DNA of 64,000 nucleotides from Kumtagia ephedrae. Lineage in GTDB: Bacteria > Pseudomonadota > Alphaproteobacteria > Rhizobiales > Rhizobiaceae. The translations under genes were made by a program, and so were the position numbers. Location: NCBI RefSeq assembly GCF_003012745.1, contig NZ_PXYK01000004.1, positions 246,395 to 310,394 on the forward strand. The letters run 5' to 3'. A model generated the notes under the pieces. It saw only the letters and a program-made list of their open reading frames with translations, had not been told where the DNA came from and did no database searches. This document shows positions 17,819 to 26,002 of this stretch, piece after piece (positions within the stretch are counted from its first letter, which is position 1; every line of letters begins with the position of its first letter).

Positions 17819-19167
17819 AGGCCGCGACCGTCCTGCTCGTCGACGACGAGGACGAACTCAGGCGTTCGGCCGCGCAGTCGCTCGACCTTTCCGGCCTCGC
17901 CGTGCGCGACTTCCCGTCAGCCGAGCGCGTCCTCGACTTCGTCAGCCAGGGATTCAACGGTGTCGTCATCACCGACATCCGCATGCCCGGCATGGACGGC
18001 ATGACGCTGATGGGGCGCATCCGCGACATCGATCCCGAGATACCGGTGATCCTGACCACCGGCCATGGCGACGTGCAGCTCGCGGTGCGCGCCATGCGCG
18101 AGGGCGCCTACGACTTCATCGAAAAACCGTTCACATCGCAGCATCTGGCGGATATGGCCGGCCGTGCCATGGACCGACGGCGGCTGGTGCTGGAGAACCG
18201 CGAGTTGCGCGCCGTCGCCGGCAAACGCGACGACGTCGAGGCGCGGCTGCCCGGCCGCACCGCCGCCATGGTCGACCTGCGCTACCGCATCCGTGCCGTG
18301 GGAGCGACGGACGCCGACGTGCTGATCATCGGCGACACCGGCGCCGGCAAGGAGGTCGCGGCGCGCCTGCTGCACGACATCAGCCAGCGGGCGACAAAAC
18401 CGTTCCTGATCATCAACTGCGCCGCCCTGCCCGGCGCCCTCATCGAAAGCGAATTGTTCGGCCACGAGGCCGGTGCTTTCCCCGGCGCGCTGCGCGCCCG
18501 CTACGGGAAGTTCGAGCATGCGCGCGGCGGCACCGTGCTGCTCGACGAGATCGGCTCGATGCCACTCGAACTGCAAGCGCGGCTGCTGCGCGTCATCCAG
18601 GATCGTGCCATCACCCGGCTAGGCTCCAACGAGCAGGTGCCGCTCGACATCCGCTTCATCGCCACCAGCAAGGCCGACCTTGAGGTCGAGGTGGCGGCGG
18701 GCCGCTTCCGCGCCGACCTGTTCTACCGGCTGAACGTCGTCACGCTGCGGGTACCGTCGCTGACGCAGCGGCGCGAGGACGTGCCGCTGCTGTTCCTGCA
18801 TCTGGTCAACGAGGCGGCGGCGCGCTATCGGCGCGAACCGGTCGACGCCCCGCCCGCGGTGATCGCGGAAGTGGCGCGCCGCGACTGGCCGGGCAATGTG
18901 CGCGAGCTGCGCAACGCAGCCGACCGCTTCGTGCTCGGCCTCGGCCTTCAGCCGCAGGGCGAGCCGGACAACGAAGGCGGAGGAACGCTGGCCGAGCGCG
19001 TTTCCGCCTATGAGCGCAAGCTGATCGAGAGTGCGCTTGCCGCTCATGGCGGCAGCCTGAAGCCCGTCTATGAGAGCCTCGGAATCGGCCGAAAGACGCT
19101 CTACGAAAAGATGCAGAAATACGGTCTCGACCGCCGCGACCACGCCGCCGAGGAAAGGCCGGCCTAG
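17815..19167 (+). CDS. dctD: DctD-like sigma-54-dependent response regulator, GAFPGA variant
   Basis: 450 residues: receiver domain with phospho-acceptor Asp54 (ITDIRMPGMDG), an AAA+ sigma-54 activator domain with Walker A GDTGAGKE (173-180), Walker B GGTVLLDEIGSM and the arginine-finger region near RFRADLFYRLNVV, then a Fis-type helix-turn-helix at the C-terminus (SLKPVYESLGIGRKTLYEKMQKYGL). The sigma-54 contact loop, normally GAFTGA, reads GAFPGA at 220-225 (nt 18472-18489), so its ability to work with sigma-54 is uncertain. It is translationally coupled to the kinase and stands directly before the tct transporter, its likely target. Confidence 0.88.
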   Translation: MKAATVLLVDDEDELRRSAAQSLDLSGLAVRDFPSAERVLDFVSQGFNGVVITDIRMPGMDGMTLMGRIRDIDPEIPVILTTGHGDVQLAVRAMREGAYDFIEKPFTSQHLADMAGRAMDRRRLVLENRELRAVAGKRDDVEARLPGRTAAMVDLRYRIRAVGATDADVLIIGDTGAGKEVAARLLHDISQRATKPFLIINCAALPGALIESELFGHEAGAFPGALRARYGKFEHARGGTVLLDEIGSMPLELQARLLRVIQDRAITRLGSNEQVPLDIRFIATSKADLEVEVAAGRFRADLFYRLNVVTLRVPSLTQRREDVPLLFLHLVNEAAARYRREPVDAPPAVIAEVARRDWPGNVRELRNAADRFVLGLGLQPQGEPDNEGGGTLAERVSAYERKLIESALAAHGGSLKPVYESLGIGRKTLYEKMQKYGLDRRDHAAEERPA

Positions 19168-19180
19168 GTACAGCCCGAGC

Positions 19181-19202
19181 AATGGGTGGAATTCCACCCA
19201 TT
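19181..19202. terminator. Perfect palindrome with T-run after dctD (terminator or operator)
   Basis: Two 11-base arms, AATGGGTGGAA and TTCCACCCATT, form a perfect palindrome with no spacer, starting 14 bases after the dctD stop and followed by further T residues (19203-19205). This fits a terminator. The exact dyad symmetry, and its position upstream of the transporter genes whose regulator lies next door, also fit a binding site for the activator. A related half-site (GGTTTCCACC) lies about 30 bases on. Confidence 0.5.
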
Positions 19203-19390
19203 TTTGGGCCCGATGTTCCGGTTTCCACCCGCCACTCCGGCCTGTGTCGCGGCAAGCCGGCAAAAATTCGCCAGCGTGATTGCATTCCTGTAGGCTCGGC
19301 GCATTGCAATGCCTCATCCGCCGCCGGCCGCAGGGAGGTTTTTTGCTGGCCGATCCGGCGTGTGTTCCGAAAGTCCAGGGAGGATGCCCG

Positions 19391-20368
19391 ATGAAGAAGC
19401 TGCTCGCGAGCCTTGCCGTGGCCGCGTCGTTTGCGATGGCGACCAATGCCGCCGTCGCCCAGACCTATCCCGACCGCACTATCACCGTCGTGGTGCCGTT
19501 CGCGGCCGGCGGTCCGACCGATACCGTGACCCGCCTGGTGGCGGAAGCGATGTCGAAGGACCTCGGGCAGCAGATCGTGGTCGAGAATGTCGGCGGGGCC
19601 GGCGGCACGCTCGGCGCCGGACGGGTGGCGAGCGCCGATCCCGACGGATACACGCTGCTGCTCCACCACATCGGCATGGCGACATCGGCCACGCTCTACC
19701 GCAAGCTCGCCTACGACACGTTGGGCGCTTTCGAGTATGTGGGCCTCGTCACCGAGGTGCCGATGACCATCGTGGCGCGCAAGGACCTTGAGCCGACGGA
19801 TCTCAAGGGCCTGGTCGAATACGCCAAGGCCAACAAGGATACCGTCACCGTTGCCAATGCCGGCATCGGCGCGGCCTCGCATCTGTGCGGCATGCTGTTC
19901 ATGAGCGCCATCCAGACGCCACTGGTCACCGTCCCCTATAAGGGCACCGGGCCGGCCATGACCGACCTGCTCGGCGGCCAGGTCGACATCATGTGCGACC
20001 AGACCACCAACACCGCCAAGCAGATCACCGGCGGAACCATCAAGGCCTATGCGGTAACCACCCCGCAGCGGCTGGAGGCGCTGCCCGACCTGCCCACCAC
20101 CGACGAAGCCGGCCTGCCCGGCATGCAGGTCGGCATCTGGCACGGCATCTACGCGCCGAAGGGCACGCCGGCGGAGGTCACCGAGCGCCTGTCGAAGTCG
20201 CTGCAGGTGGCGCTGAAGGATTCGAACGTGGTCGCCCGCTTCGCCGAACTCGGCACCGCGCCCTCATCGGAGGCCGACGCCACGCCGGCGGCGCTGAAGG
20301 CCAAGCTGGAGAGCGAGATCGCCCGCTGGAAGCCGATCATCGAGGCGGCCGGCCAGTACGCCGACTGA
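19391..20368 (+). CDS. tctC: Tripartite tricarboxylate transporter substrate-binding protein (first copy)
   Basis: 325 residues with a Sec signal peptide (MKKLLASLAVAASFAMATNAAVAQ). It is a Bug/TctC periplasmic binding protein. Family marks: YPDRTITVVVPFAAGGPTDTVTRLVAEAMSKDLGQQIVVENVGGAGG at the N-terminus of the mature protein, VPYKGTGPAMTDLLGGQVDIMCDQTTN in the ligand-binding region and YAPKGTPAEVTERLSK near the end. The ATG at 19391 has AGGGAGG about eight bases upstream. It begins the tct cluster after 223 bases of intergenic DNA. The ligand is a carboxylate or similar anion; identity unknown. Confidence 0.93.
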   Translation: MKKLLASLAVAASFAMATNAAVAQTYPDRTITVVVPFAAGGPTDTVTRLVAEAMSKDLGQQIVVENVGGAGGTLGAGRVASADPDGYTLLLHHIGMATSATLYRKLAYDTLGAFEYVGLVTEVPMTIVARKDLEPTDLKGLVEYAKANKDTVTVANAGIGAASHLCGMLFMSAIQTPLVTVPYKGTGPAMTDLLGGQVDIMCDQTTNTAKQITGGTIKAYAVTTPQRLEALPDLPTTDEAGLPGMQVGIWHGIYAPKGTPAEVTERLSKSLQVALKDSNVVARFAELGTAPSSEADATPAALKAKLESEIARWKPIIEAAGQYAD

Positions 20369-20523
20369 CGCAACGCCGGAACCACCTGGCGGACGCCTTC
20401 CGCCGGGCGGTTTCGCGCTGGACGGCCATTGCAGGCCGACACGACGCGGGAGACTGTCCGGCTCAGAGACAGGTTGCAAGGCGCGTCGCCCGGATCGACA
20501 TCGACGACCCCAAGGAGGAAACC

Positions 20524-21498
20524 ATGGAAATCACCAGAAGAACCGCGCTCGGCCTTGCGCTGGGCGCCGGCCTGGCCTGGGCAGGCCCGGCTTCGGCGCA
20601 AGGCTTTCCGGACCGGCCGGTCACATTGGTCGTACCCTTCGCGGCCGGCGGCTCGACCGACCTGGTGGCGCGCCTGATCGCGGCGAGCATGTCCAAGGAC
20701 CTCGGCCAGCAGGTCATCGTCGAGAACGTGGCGGGTGCGGGCGGCAACCTTGGTGCCGACCAGGTGGCGCGCGCCGAGGCGGACGGCTACACCATCCTGA
20801 TGGGCACCGTCGCCACCCATGCGCTCAACCCGCTGATGCTGAAGACCAAGCCCTACGATCCGGAGAAGGATTTTTCGCCGATCTCGCTGCTGGTCGTGGT
20901 GCCGAACGTGCTGGTGGTCAACCCGCAGCTTCCGGTCAACACGGTGCAGGAACTGATCGACCTGCTGAAAGCCAATCCGGACCAGTATGCCTATGCCTCG
21001 TCCGGCAACGGCACGCCGCTGCACCTGTCGGGCGAACTGTTCAAGAGCATGGCCGGGGTCGAGATGCAGCACGTGCCCTACAAGGGCGCAGGGCCTGCGC
21101 TGAACGACGTGATCGCCAACCAGGTGCCGATCATGTTCGACAACCTCCCGTCTTCGTCCGGACACATCAAGTCCGGCACGCTGAAAGGGCTGGGGGTGAC
21201 CACGGCCAAGCGCGCCGCCTCCTTCCCCGACATGCCGACGGTGGCCGAGACGGTGCCGGGCTACGAGACCTATACGTGGAACGCCCTGTTCGCCCCGGCG
21301 GCGACGCCGCCGGACGTGGTGGCGCGGCTCAACAAGGCGGCGCTGGCGGCGCTCGCCGATCCGACCGTCGTGCAGCGCATGGGCGATTTCAGCGCCGAGA
21401 TCGTCGGGTCGAGCCCCGAAAAGCTCGCCGAGCACGTCAAGAGCGAGACCGCCAAGTGGGCGCCGATCGTCAAGGAGGCGGGCGTCTCGCTGGACTGA
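20524..21498 (+). CDS. tctC: Tripartite tricarboxylate transporter substrate-binding protein (second copy)
   Basis: 324 residues, a paralogue of the preceding gene. Its signal peptide carries a twin arginine (MEITRRTALGLALGAG), so Tat export is possible, unlike the first copy. Matching blocks: FPDRPVTLVVPFAAGGSTDLVARLIAASMSKDLGQQVIVENVAGAGG, VPYKGAGPALNDVIANQVPIMFDNLPS and FAPAATPPDVVARLNKAA. A strong CAAGGAGGAAACC motif precedes the ATG. It lies 155 bases after the first copy and about 200 bases before tctB. Two binding proteins on one TctAB channel would let the permease accept two ligands. Confidence 0.93.
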   Translation: MEITRRTALGLALGAGLAWAGPASAQGFPDRPVTLVVPFAAGGSTDLVARLIAASMSKDLGQQVIVENVAGAGGNLGADQVARAEADGYTILMGTVATHALNPLMLKTKPYDPEKDFSPISLLVVVPNVLVVNPQLPVNTVQELIDLLKANPDQYAYASSGNGTPLHLSGELFKSMAGVEMQHVPYKGAGPALNDVIANQVPIMFDNLPSSSGHIKSGTLKGLGVTTAKRAASFPDMPTVAETVPGYETYTWNALFAPAATPPDVVARLNKAALAALADPTVVQRMGDFSAEIVGSSPEKLAEHVKSETAKWAPIVKEAGVSLD

Positions 21499-21700
21499 GC
21501 CCTTTCGGCTTGCGCAACGGCCGCGGCCGCGGGATCTTTTCTGCACCCGCGGCCGAAGGAAAGGCAGAGGGCGGCCACGACGAACGCGCCCCGCGCTTCC
21601 ACCGGGGGGCGGCGGTCCAAGACGCTCTTCGGCGGCAATGCCGGAAATGTCTTGCCGGAAGGCGACCCGGAAACCACGCCTCGAACACGAGGGGGAGGCC

Positions 21701-22162
21701 ATGAACTCGCTCAAGATTGATCCCACCAACGGCGCCTGCGGAGCGATCTTCATCGCCTTCGGCGCGTTCTTCGCCATCCAGTCGTTCGGCCTCGACATCG
21801 GCACGACCTTCCGCATGGGGCCCGGATATTTCCCACTGGTGCTGGCCGGCATCCTGATCGTGCTCGGCGTCGTCATCGTCATCCAGGCGACACGCGTCGC
21901 CGGCGAGCCGATCGGCGCCATCGCCTGGCGCGGCGCGCTGTTCATCCTGCCGGCGCCGATCTTCTTCGGGCTCACGGTGCGCGGCCTGGGCTTCGTCCCG
22001 GCGCTGTTCCTCACCTGCCTGATCGCCGCCTTCGCCAGCCACCGCATGAAGCCCGCCGCGGCGCTCATCCTGGCTGCCGCGGTGACCATCTTCTCGGTCG
22101 CCGTGTTCAGCTACGCGCTCGGCCTGCCCTTCCGCCGCTTCGGCCCCTGGATCGGTTTCTGA
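21701..22162 (+). CDS. tctB: Tripartite tricarboxylate transporter small membrane subunit
   Basis: 153 residues with four hydrophobic spans (about 15-35, 40-60, 75-110, 120-145), the standard layout of TctB. The LDIGTTFRMGPGYFPLVLAGILIVLG segment is typical: the conserved MGPGYFP lies between spans 1 and 2. A GGGGGAGG motif stands just upstream of the ATG. The stop lies eight bases before tctA, so the two channel subunits are co-translated. Confidence 0.93.
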   Translation: MNSLKIDPTNGACGAIFIAFGAFFAIQSFGLDIGTTFRMGPGYFPLVLAGILIVLGVVIVIQATRVAGEPIGAIAWRGALFILPAPIFFGLTVRGLGFVPALFLTCLIAAFASHRMKPAAALILAAAVTIFSVAVFSYALGLPFRRFGPWIGF

Positions 22163-22170
22163 GGCTCGCC

Positions 22171-23682
22171 ATGGATCTGCTCGACAATCTCGCGCTCGGC
22201 TTCTCGACCGCCTCGACCATCTGGAACCTCGGCTTCTGCCTGATCGGGGTGCTGCTCGGCACCCTCATCGGCGTGCTGCCGGGCATCGGCGCCACGGCGA
22301 CCATCGCCATGCTGCTGCCGCTCACCTTCCAGATCGGCGACCCTGTGTCCTCGCTGATCATGCTCGCCGGCATCTATTACGGCGCGCAGTATGGCGGCTC
22401 GACCACGGCGATCCTCATCAACATGCCGGGCGAATCCTCATCCGCCGTCACGGCGATCGACGGCTACCAGATGGCCCGCAAGGGCCGCGCCGGCGCGGCG
22501 CTCGCCATCGCGGCCATAGGCTCCTTCTTCGCCGGCACGGTCTCGACCTTCCTGGTCGCCATCTTCGCGCCGCCGCTGACGGCGATCGCGCTGGAATTCG
22601 GCGCGGCCGAATATTTCTCGCTGATGATCGTCGGCCTCGTCTCGGCCATCGCGCTCGCCCATGGCTCGGTCGTCAAGGCGCTGGCCATGGTCGTGCTCGG
22701 GCTGCTGCTCGGCCTCGTCGGCACCGACGTGATCTCCGGCTCGCCGCGCTTCACGCTGGGCATCCGCGAATATGCCGACGGGCTCAACTTCGTCGCAGTC
22801 GCCGTCGGGGTCTTCGGCGTCGCCGAGATCCTCCGCAACCTGGAGAACGAACGCACGCGCGAGGTGCTGATGGCGAAAGTCTCCGGCTTGCTTCCCACCC
22901 GCGAGGATTTTCGCGCCATGGCCGCGCCGATCGTGCGCGGAACGGCGATCGGATCGATCCTCGGCATCCTGCCGGGCGGCGGCGCCATCCTGGCCGCCTT
23001 CGCCTCCTACACTGTGGAGAAGCGTGTCTCGAAAAACCCCGAGGAGTTCGGCAAGGGCGCCGTCGCCGGCGTCGCCGGTCCGGAATCGGCCAACAATGCC
23101 GGGGCGCAGACCTCCTTCATCCCGATGCTGACGCTGGGCATCCCGGCGAATCCGGTGATGGCGCTGATGATCGGCGCCATGATCATCCAGGGCATCGTGC
23201 CCGGTCCCAACGTGGCGAGCGAGCAGCCGGCGCTGTTCTGGGGCATCATCGCCTCGATGTGGATCGGCAATCTGATGCTGATCGTGCTCAACCTGCCGCT
23301 GATCGGCCTGTGGGTGAAGCTGCTGACGGTGCCCTACTACGTGCTGTTCCCGATCATCATGGCGTTCTGCTCGATCGGCGTCTATTCGGTGAACTCCAAC
23401 GTCTTCGACCTCTATGCCGTGGCCCTGTTCGGCCTGCTCGGCTACATCCTGACAAAACTGCGCTGCGAGCCGGCGCCCCTGCTGCTCGGCTTCGTGCTGG
23501 GGCCGCTGCTGGAGGAAAACCTGCGCCGCGCCATGATCCTGTCGCGCGGCGACCCGACGACCTTCATCACGCGGCCGCTGAGCGCCGCGCTGCTCGCCAT
23601 CGCCGTCGCCGTGCTGGTGGTCGTGCTGCTTCCGTCGGTGCGCAAGAAGCGCGACGAAGTGTTCGTCGAGGAGGAGGCGTGA
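22171..23682 (+). CDS. tctA: Tripartite tricarboxylate transporter large permease subunit
   Basis: 503 residues, about 11-12 membrane spans. It is the main translocation subunit of the TctABC secondary transporter. Signature stretches are GVLPGIGATATIAMLLPLTF, YYGAQYGGSTTAILINMPGE (the conserved family motif near residue 70-90), ILPGGGAILAAFASYTVEKRVSK and GVAGPESANNAGAQTSFIPMLTLGIP in the second half-repeat. It ends three bases before the 3' end of the convergent tRNA-Leu gene. Confidence 0.95.
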   Translation: MDLLDNLALGFSTASTIWNLGFCLIGVLLGTLIGVLPGIGATATIAMLLPLTFQIGDPVSSLIMLAGIYYGAQYGGSTTAILINMPGESSSAVTAIDGYQMARKGRAGAALAIAAIGSFFAGTVSTFLVAIFAPPLTAIALEFGAAEYFSLMIVGLVSAIALAHGSVVKALAMVVLGLLLGLVGTDVISGSPRFTLGIREYADGLNFVAVAVGVFGVAEILRNLENERTREVLMAKVSGLLPTREDFRAMAAPIVRGTAIGSILGILPGGGAILAAFASYTVEKRVSKNPEEFGKGAVAGVAGPESANNAGAQTSFIPMLTLGIPANPVMALMIGAMIIQGIVPGPNVASEQPALFWGIIASMWIGNLMLIVLNLPLIGLWVKLLTVPYYVLFPIIMAFCSIGVYSVNSNVFDLYAVALFGLLGYILTKLRCEPAPLLLGFVLGPLLEENLRRAMILSRGDPTTFITRPLSAALLAIAVAVLVVVLLPSVRKKRDEVFVEEEA

Positions 23683-23685
23683 CAA

Positions 23686-23770
23686 TGGTGCGGGCGGCGG
23701 GGATCGAACCCGCACGGGCAAGCCCGAGGGATTTTAAGTCCCTTGCGTCTACCGGTTCCGCCACGCCCGC
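23686..23770 (-). tRNA. tRNA-Leu (anticodon TAA)
   Basis: On the minus strand the 85-nt sequence folds as a class II tRNA: acceptor stem GCGGGCG/CGCCCGC, anticodon loop CTTAAAA (anticodon TAA) on an AGGGA/TCCCT stem, long variable arm (CGGGC...CCCG), T-arm GCGGG-TTCGATC-CCCGC, discriminator A and an encoded CCA. It forms the left flank of the prophage; the integrase gene begins 84 bases beyond the tRNA 5' end. Confidence 0.96.
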
Positions 23771-23853
23771 ACATAGATATTTCAAACGCTTAGGACACGA
23801 GATAATCGGGTCTGGTGCCGATTTGGCACCGGATTGGCACCGAAGGGGTTCCT

Positions 23854-25014
23854 TTACCGTTCCGCGCCCGTTCTCATTGCGTCTTCGATCGCTGAGGCCG
23901 CGCCGTCGTCAGTCTGCTTGAACAGGTGGGCATAGATCGACAACGTAACCACAGGCGATGCATGCCCGAGCCGGCGGCTGATTGCAACCACATCTAGTTT
24001 GCTGGCGATCAACGCCGACGCGTGGGTGTGGCGCAGGTCGTGGAAGCGGACCTTGATCAGTTTCAGCCGCTCTACGGTGTCGCGCCAGGCACCAGAAACA
24101 CGCGACGGAGCGATTGGTGCTCCATCCGGTTCGCAGAACACCAGCGTATCGGAGGAAGGCTTCCCCATGCCCAAGGCAAGGCGCTGCTCAAGCTGCTGCT
24201 TGCGATGCTGGGTCAACACCTCGATTACACTGCCGGGAAGCGAAATCGTCCGAACGCCGTTCTTCGTCTTCGGAACCTTGAATCGCAGTCCGTGGGCCTT
24301 TGTCTCCTCCAGAGTACGGCGAACGTTCAGCGTCCCTTTCTTGAGGTCGACGTCTCCCCACTGCAACGCCATGATCTCGCCCTGGCGCATACCAGTTCCT
24401 ACGGCCACAGTGGCGATCGGCAGCAACCAATGGCCGGCCAAGGCTGTGAGAACCGGCGATATCTGGCCTTCCTTCAGGATCTGGATATCCGGATCCTTCG
24501 ATTTGGGGAGCTTTCTTCCTGACGCGACATTGCGCGTAACCTCCTCATGCTCGAAAGCTTGTCCAAGTGCGAGATGCAACACGCGGTGAGCCTGCCTTAC
24601 GGTTGCAGGAGACAGCGGGCGCTCGTGTTTGCCGCCCCTCTTTCGCAAGGTTGAATGCCATTCTGTAATCTGAGACGGCCGGAGCCGCTGAAGCAGGGTA
24701 TTCCCAAGGTGCGGGACGATCTGCTTTTCGATCAATCGGGAGAACCGTTCCTTTGTCGTCGGCGCCAGATCAAGGTTGCCTTCAAGCCAACTTCGGACGT
24801 GCTCGGCGACTGTCTTTTTCGAAACGGGAACGTACCCTCCGGCATTGACTTGGTTAAGCCGCTTGCTCAGCTCAGCCTCGGCCTCCTTCTTCGTCCCTCG
24901 CACCGTCACGTATTGCGTCAGGCGTTTGCCGGTGACGGGATCGGTCCCGAGATCAAATTTCAGGCGCCATGACGATTTTCCGCGTCGCGTGATGTTGCCT
25001 CGCATCCCTGCCAT
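23854..25014 (-). CDS. Phage tyrosine integrase
   Basis: 386 residues. N-terminal arm-binding domain (about 1-60; GTKKEAEAELSKRLNQVNAGGYV), SAM-like core-binding domain (about 65-165), C-terminal catalytic domain with Arg210 (GTGMRQGE), His325 and Arg328 (HDLRHTH), His351 (RRLGHAS) and nucleophile Tyr361 (SIYAH). All catalytic residues are present, so the enzyme should be active. It points toward the tRNA-Leu gene. It recombines attP with attB and, with an excisionase, reverses this; the small DNA-binding protein at 25796 is a candidate partner. Confidence 0.95.
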   Translation of the reverse strand: MAGMRGNITRRGKSSWRLKFDLGTDPVTGKRLTQYVTVRGTKKEAEAELSKRLNQVNAGGYVPVSKKTVAEHVRSWLEGNLDLAPTTKERFSRLIEKQIVPHLGNTLLQRLRPSQITEWHSTLRKRGGKHERPLSPATVRQAHRVLHLALGQAFEHEEVTRNVASGRKLPKSKDPDIQILKEGQISPVLTALAGHWLLPIATVAVGTGMRQGEIMALQWGDVDLKKGTLNVRRTLEETKAHGLRFKVPKTKNGVRTISLPGSVIEVLTQHRKQQLEQRLALGMGKPSSDTLVFCEPDGAPIAPSRVSGAWRDTVERLKLIKVRFHDLRHTHASALIASKLDVVAISRRLGHASPVVTLSIYAHLFKQTDDGAASAIEDAMRTGAER

Positions 25015-25070
25015 CCATCTATTTGCTTTGGCTGCGTTCGCGGACGCGGCCTTTCAGTTGGAACTTTCCC

Positions 25071-25598
25071 CTAGAATGGAATTTCGTCTTTATCGAAGTT
25101 GATTGGCCACTCAGGAGGACCGAGCTTCGCCGCTCTCAACGCCTGCTGCATTGCCTTGCCAGCTGCATAATAGTCAGATGTCCTTTGATCCTCGTGCATC
25201 TGTACAAAGTAATCAATTTGAGGCCACAGCACGTCTATGTAGTGGTTGATGAACCGCATCTTCTCGGGAGTCTGGTAGAAAAACGGCCAGTGCTCACGTG
25301 CAAAAGCAAGGCGTCGATCCTCTTCATATGTCGGGAAGAATTCTGGCCGTTCTGCCATTCGTAGGGCCCGAACCCCATCACTGACGTCCCAGAACTGTTG
25401 CCAGCCATCCGGCTGATTGGGATATCTGGGATCCTGCACCACCTCTTGTGACGCGGCGGCTACGATCGCGCGTTCTACCACGGTCGTGATGGTCTGCCCC
25501 TTCAAGCGCGAGAGGTACTCCAAGACAAATCGAGTCTTGGGGTCAAGCCGAATGGTGAGCGTTTCGGTTTTGCTGCCTCGCACCGTCTCTTTTGCCAT
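25071..25598 (-). CDS. Phage protein with N-terminal ribbon-helix-helix-like region
   Basis: 175 residues. Residues about 9-47 (TETLTIRLDPKTRFVLEYLSRLKGQTITTVVERAI) read as a beta strand and two helices like a ribbon-helix-helix DNA-binding domain. The remainder (FFPTYEEDRRLAFAREHWPFFYQTPEKMRFINHYIDVLWPQIDYFVQMHEDQ) is aromatic-rich and not recognised. GGAG lies eight bases upstream of the ATG. It is transcribed leftward with the integrase and divergently from the early operon, the position of a lysogeny regulator. It could be the repressor of this phage, but this is inference. Confidence 0.75.
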   Translation of the reverse strand: MAKETVRGSKTETLTIRLDPKTRFVLEYLSRLKGQTITTVVERAIVAAASQEVVQDPRYPNQPDGWQQFWDVSDGVRALRMAERPEFFPTYEEDRRLAFAREHWPFFYQTPEKMRFINHYIDVLWPQIDYFVQMHEDQRTSDYYAAGKAMQQALRAAKLGPPEWPINFDKDEIPF

Positions 25599-25795
25599 GC
25601 CAAAGACTCCTTAGTAATGCTCAAGCGGTACACCGGCGCGCGAACCATGGCAATCCGTCACTTCGGTAACGCGAAATTGTTGGTGAAAACGCCGGATCAC
25701 CCAGGTGCGCTCCCCTTGACCTTCTCGTCCGATTACGTACTTATGTGGCAGTGCGATGTATGACATCCGTATCGAACAAAGCAAGGACATACCAC
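25599..25795. promoter_or_regulatory. Divergent early/lysogeny control region
   Basis: 197 bases between the leftward RHH-type gene and the rightward early operon. Both divergent promoters and any operators should lie here. The stretch 25730-25790 is the most A/T-rich (ATTACGTACTTATG, ATGTATGACATCCG). No exact operator repeats were found by eye. Confidence 0.45.
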
Positions 25796-26002
25796 ATGAC
25801 ATTGGATGATGCCTTGGGACGACCGACCATTTCTGTGACCGACGCGGGCGCTCTGTTTTATGGACTAAGCCGTAACGGTGCGTATGAGGCTGCGCGCCGC
25901 GGCGACTTCGATACGATCCGGATCGGCGGCAGGATCGTCGTCCCCGTTGCACCGATAGCCAAGAAGCTTGGGCTGCAAATGAAGATCGGGGCAGCCGCGT
26001 GA
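25796..26002 (+). CDS. Small AlpA/excisionase-like DNA-binding protein
   Basis: 68 residues from ATG 25796, which has an AAGGA motif nearby; an in-frame ATG at 25745 is less likely. The core PTISVTDAGALFYGLSRNGAYEAARRGDFDTIRIGGRIVVPVAPIAKKLGL has the helix-turn-helix plus wing pattern of MerR/AlpA-type excisionase proteins, with the typical SRNxxYEAxRRGD segment. It is the first gene of the early operon, and its stop overlaps the GTG start of the next gene. It may serve as excisionase (recombination directionality factor) or as an early activator. Confidence 0.75.
   Translation: MTLDDALGRPTISVTDAGALFYGLSRNGAYEAARRGDFDTIRIGGRIVVPVAPIAKKLGLQMKIGAAA

Noticed and set aside
19290..19316. Possible sigma-54 promoter before the first tctC (GG near 19292, GC near 19305)
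   Set aside because: The GG-to-GC spacing is 11 instead of the required 10 bases and the surrounding consensus is poor.
20149..22089. 646-codon minus-strand frame opposite the tctC and tctB genes
   Set aside because: Covers three well-supported genes on the other strand and has no recognisable motifs.
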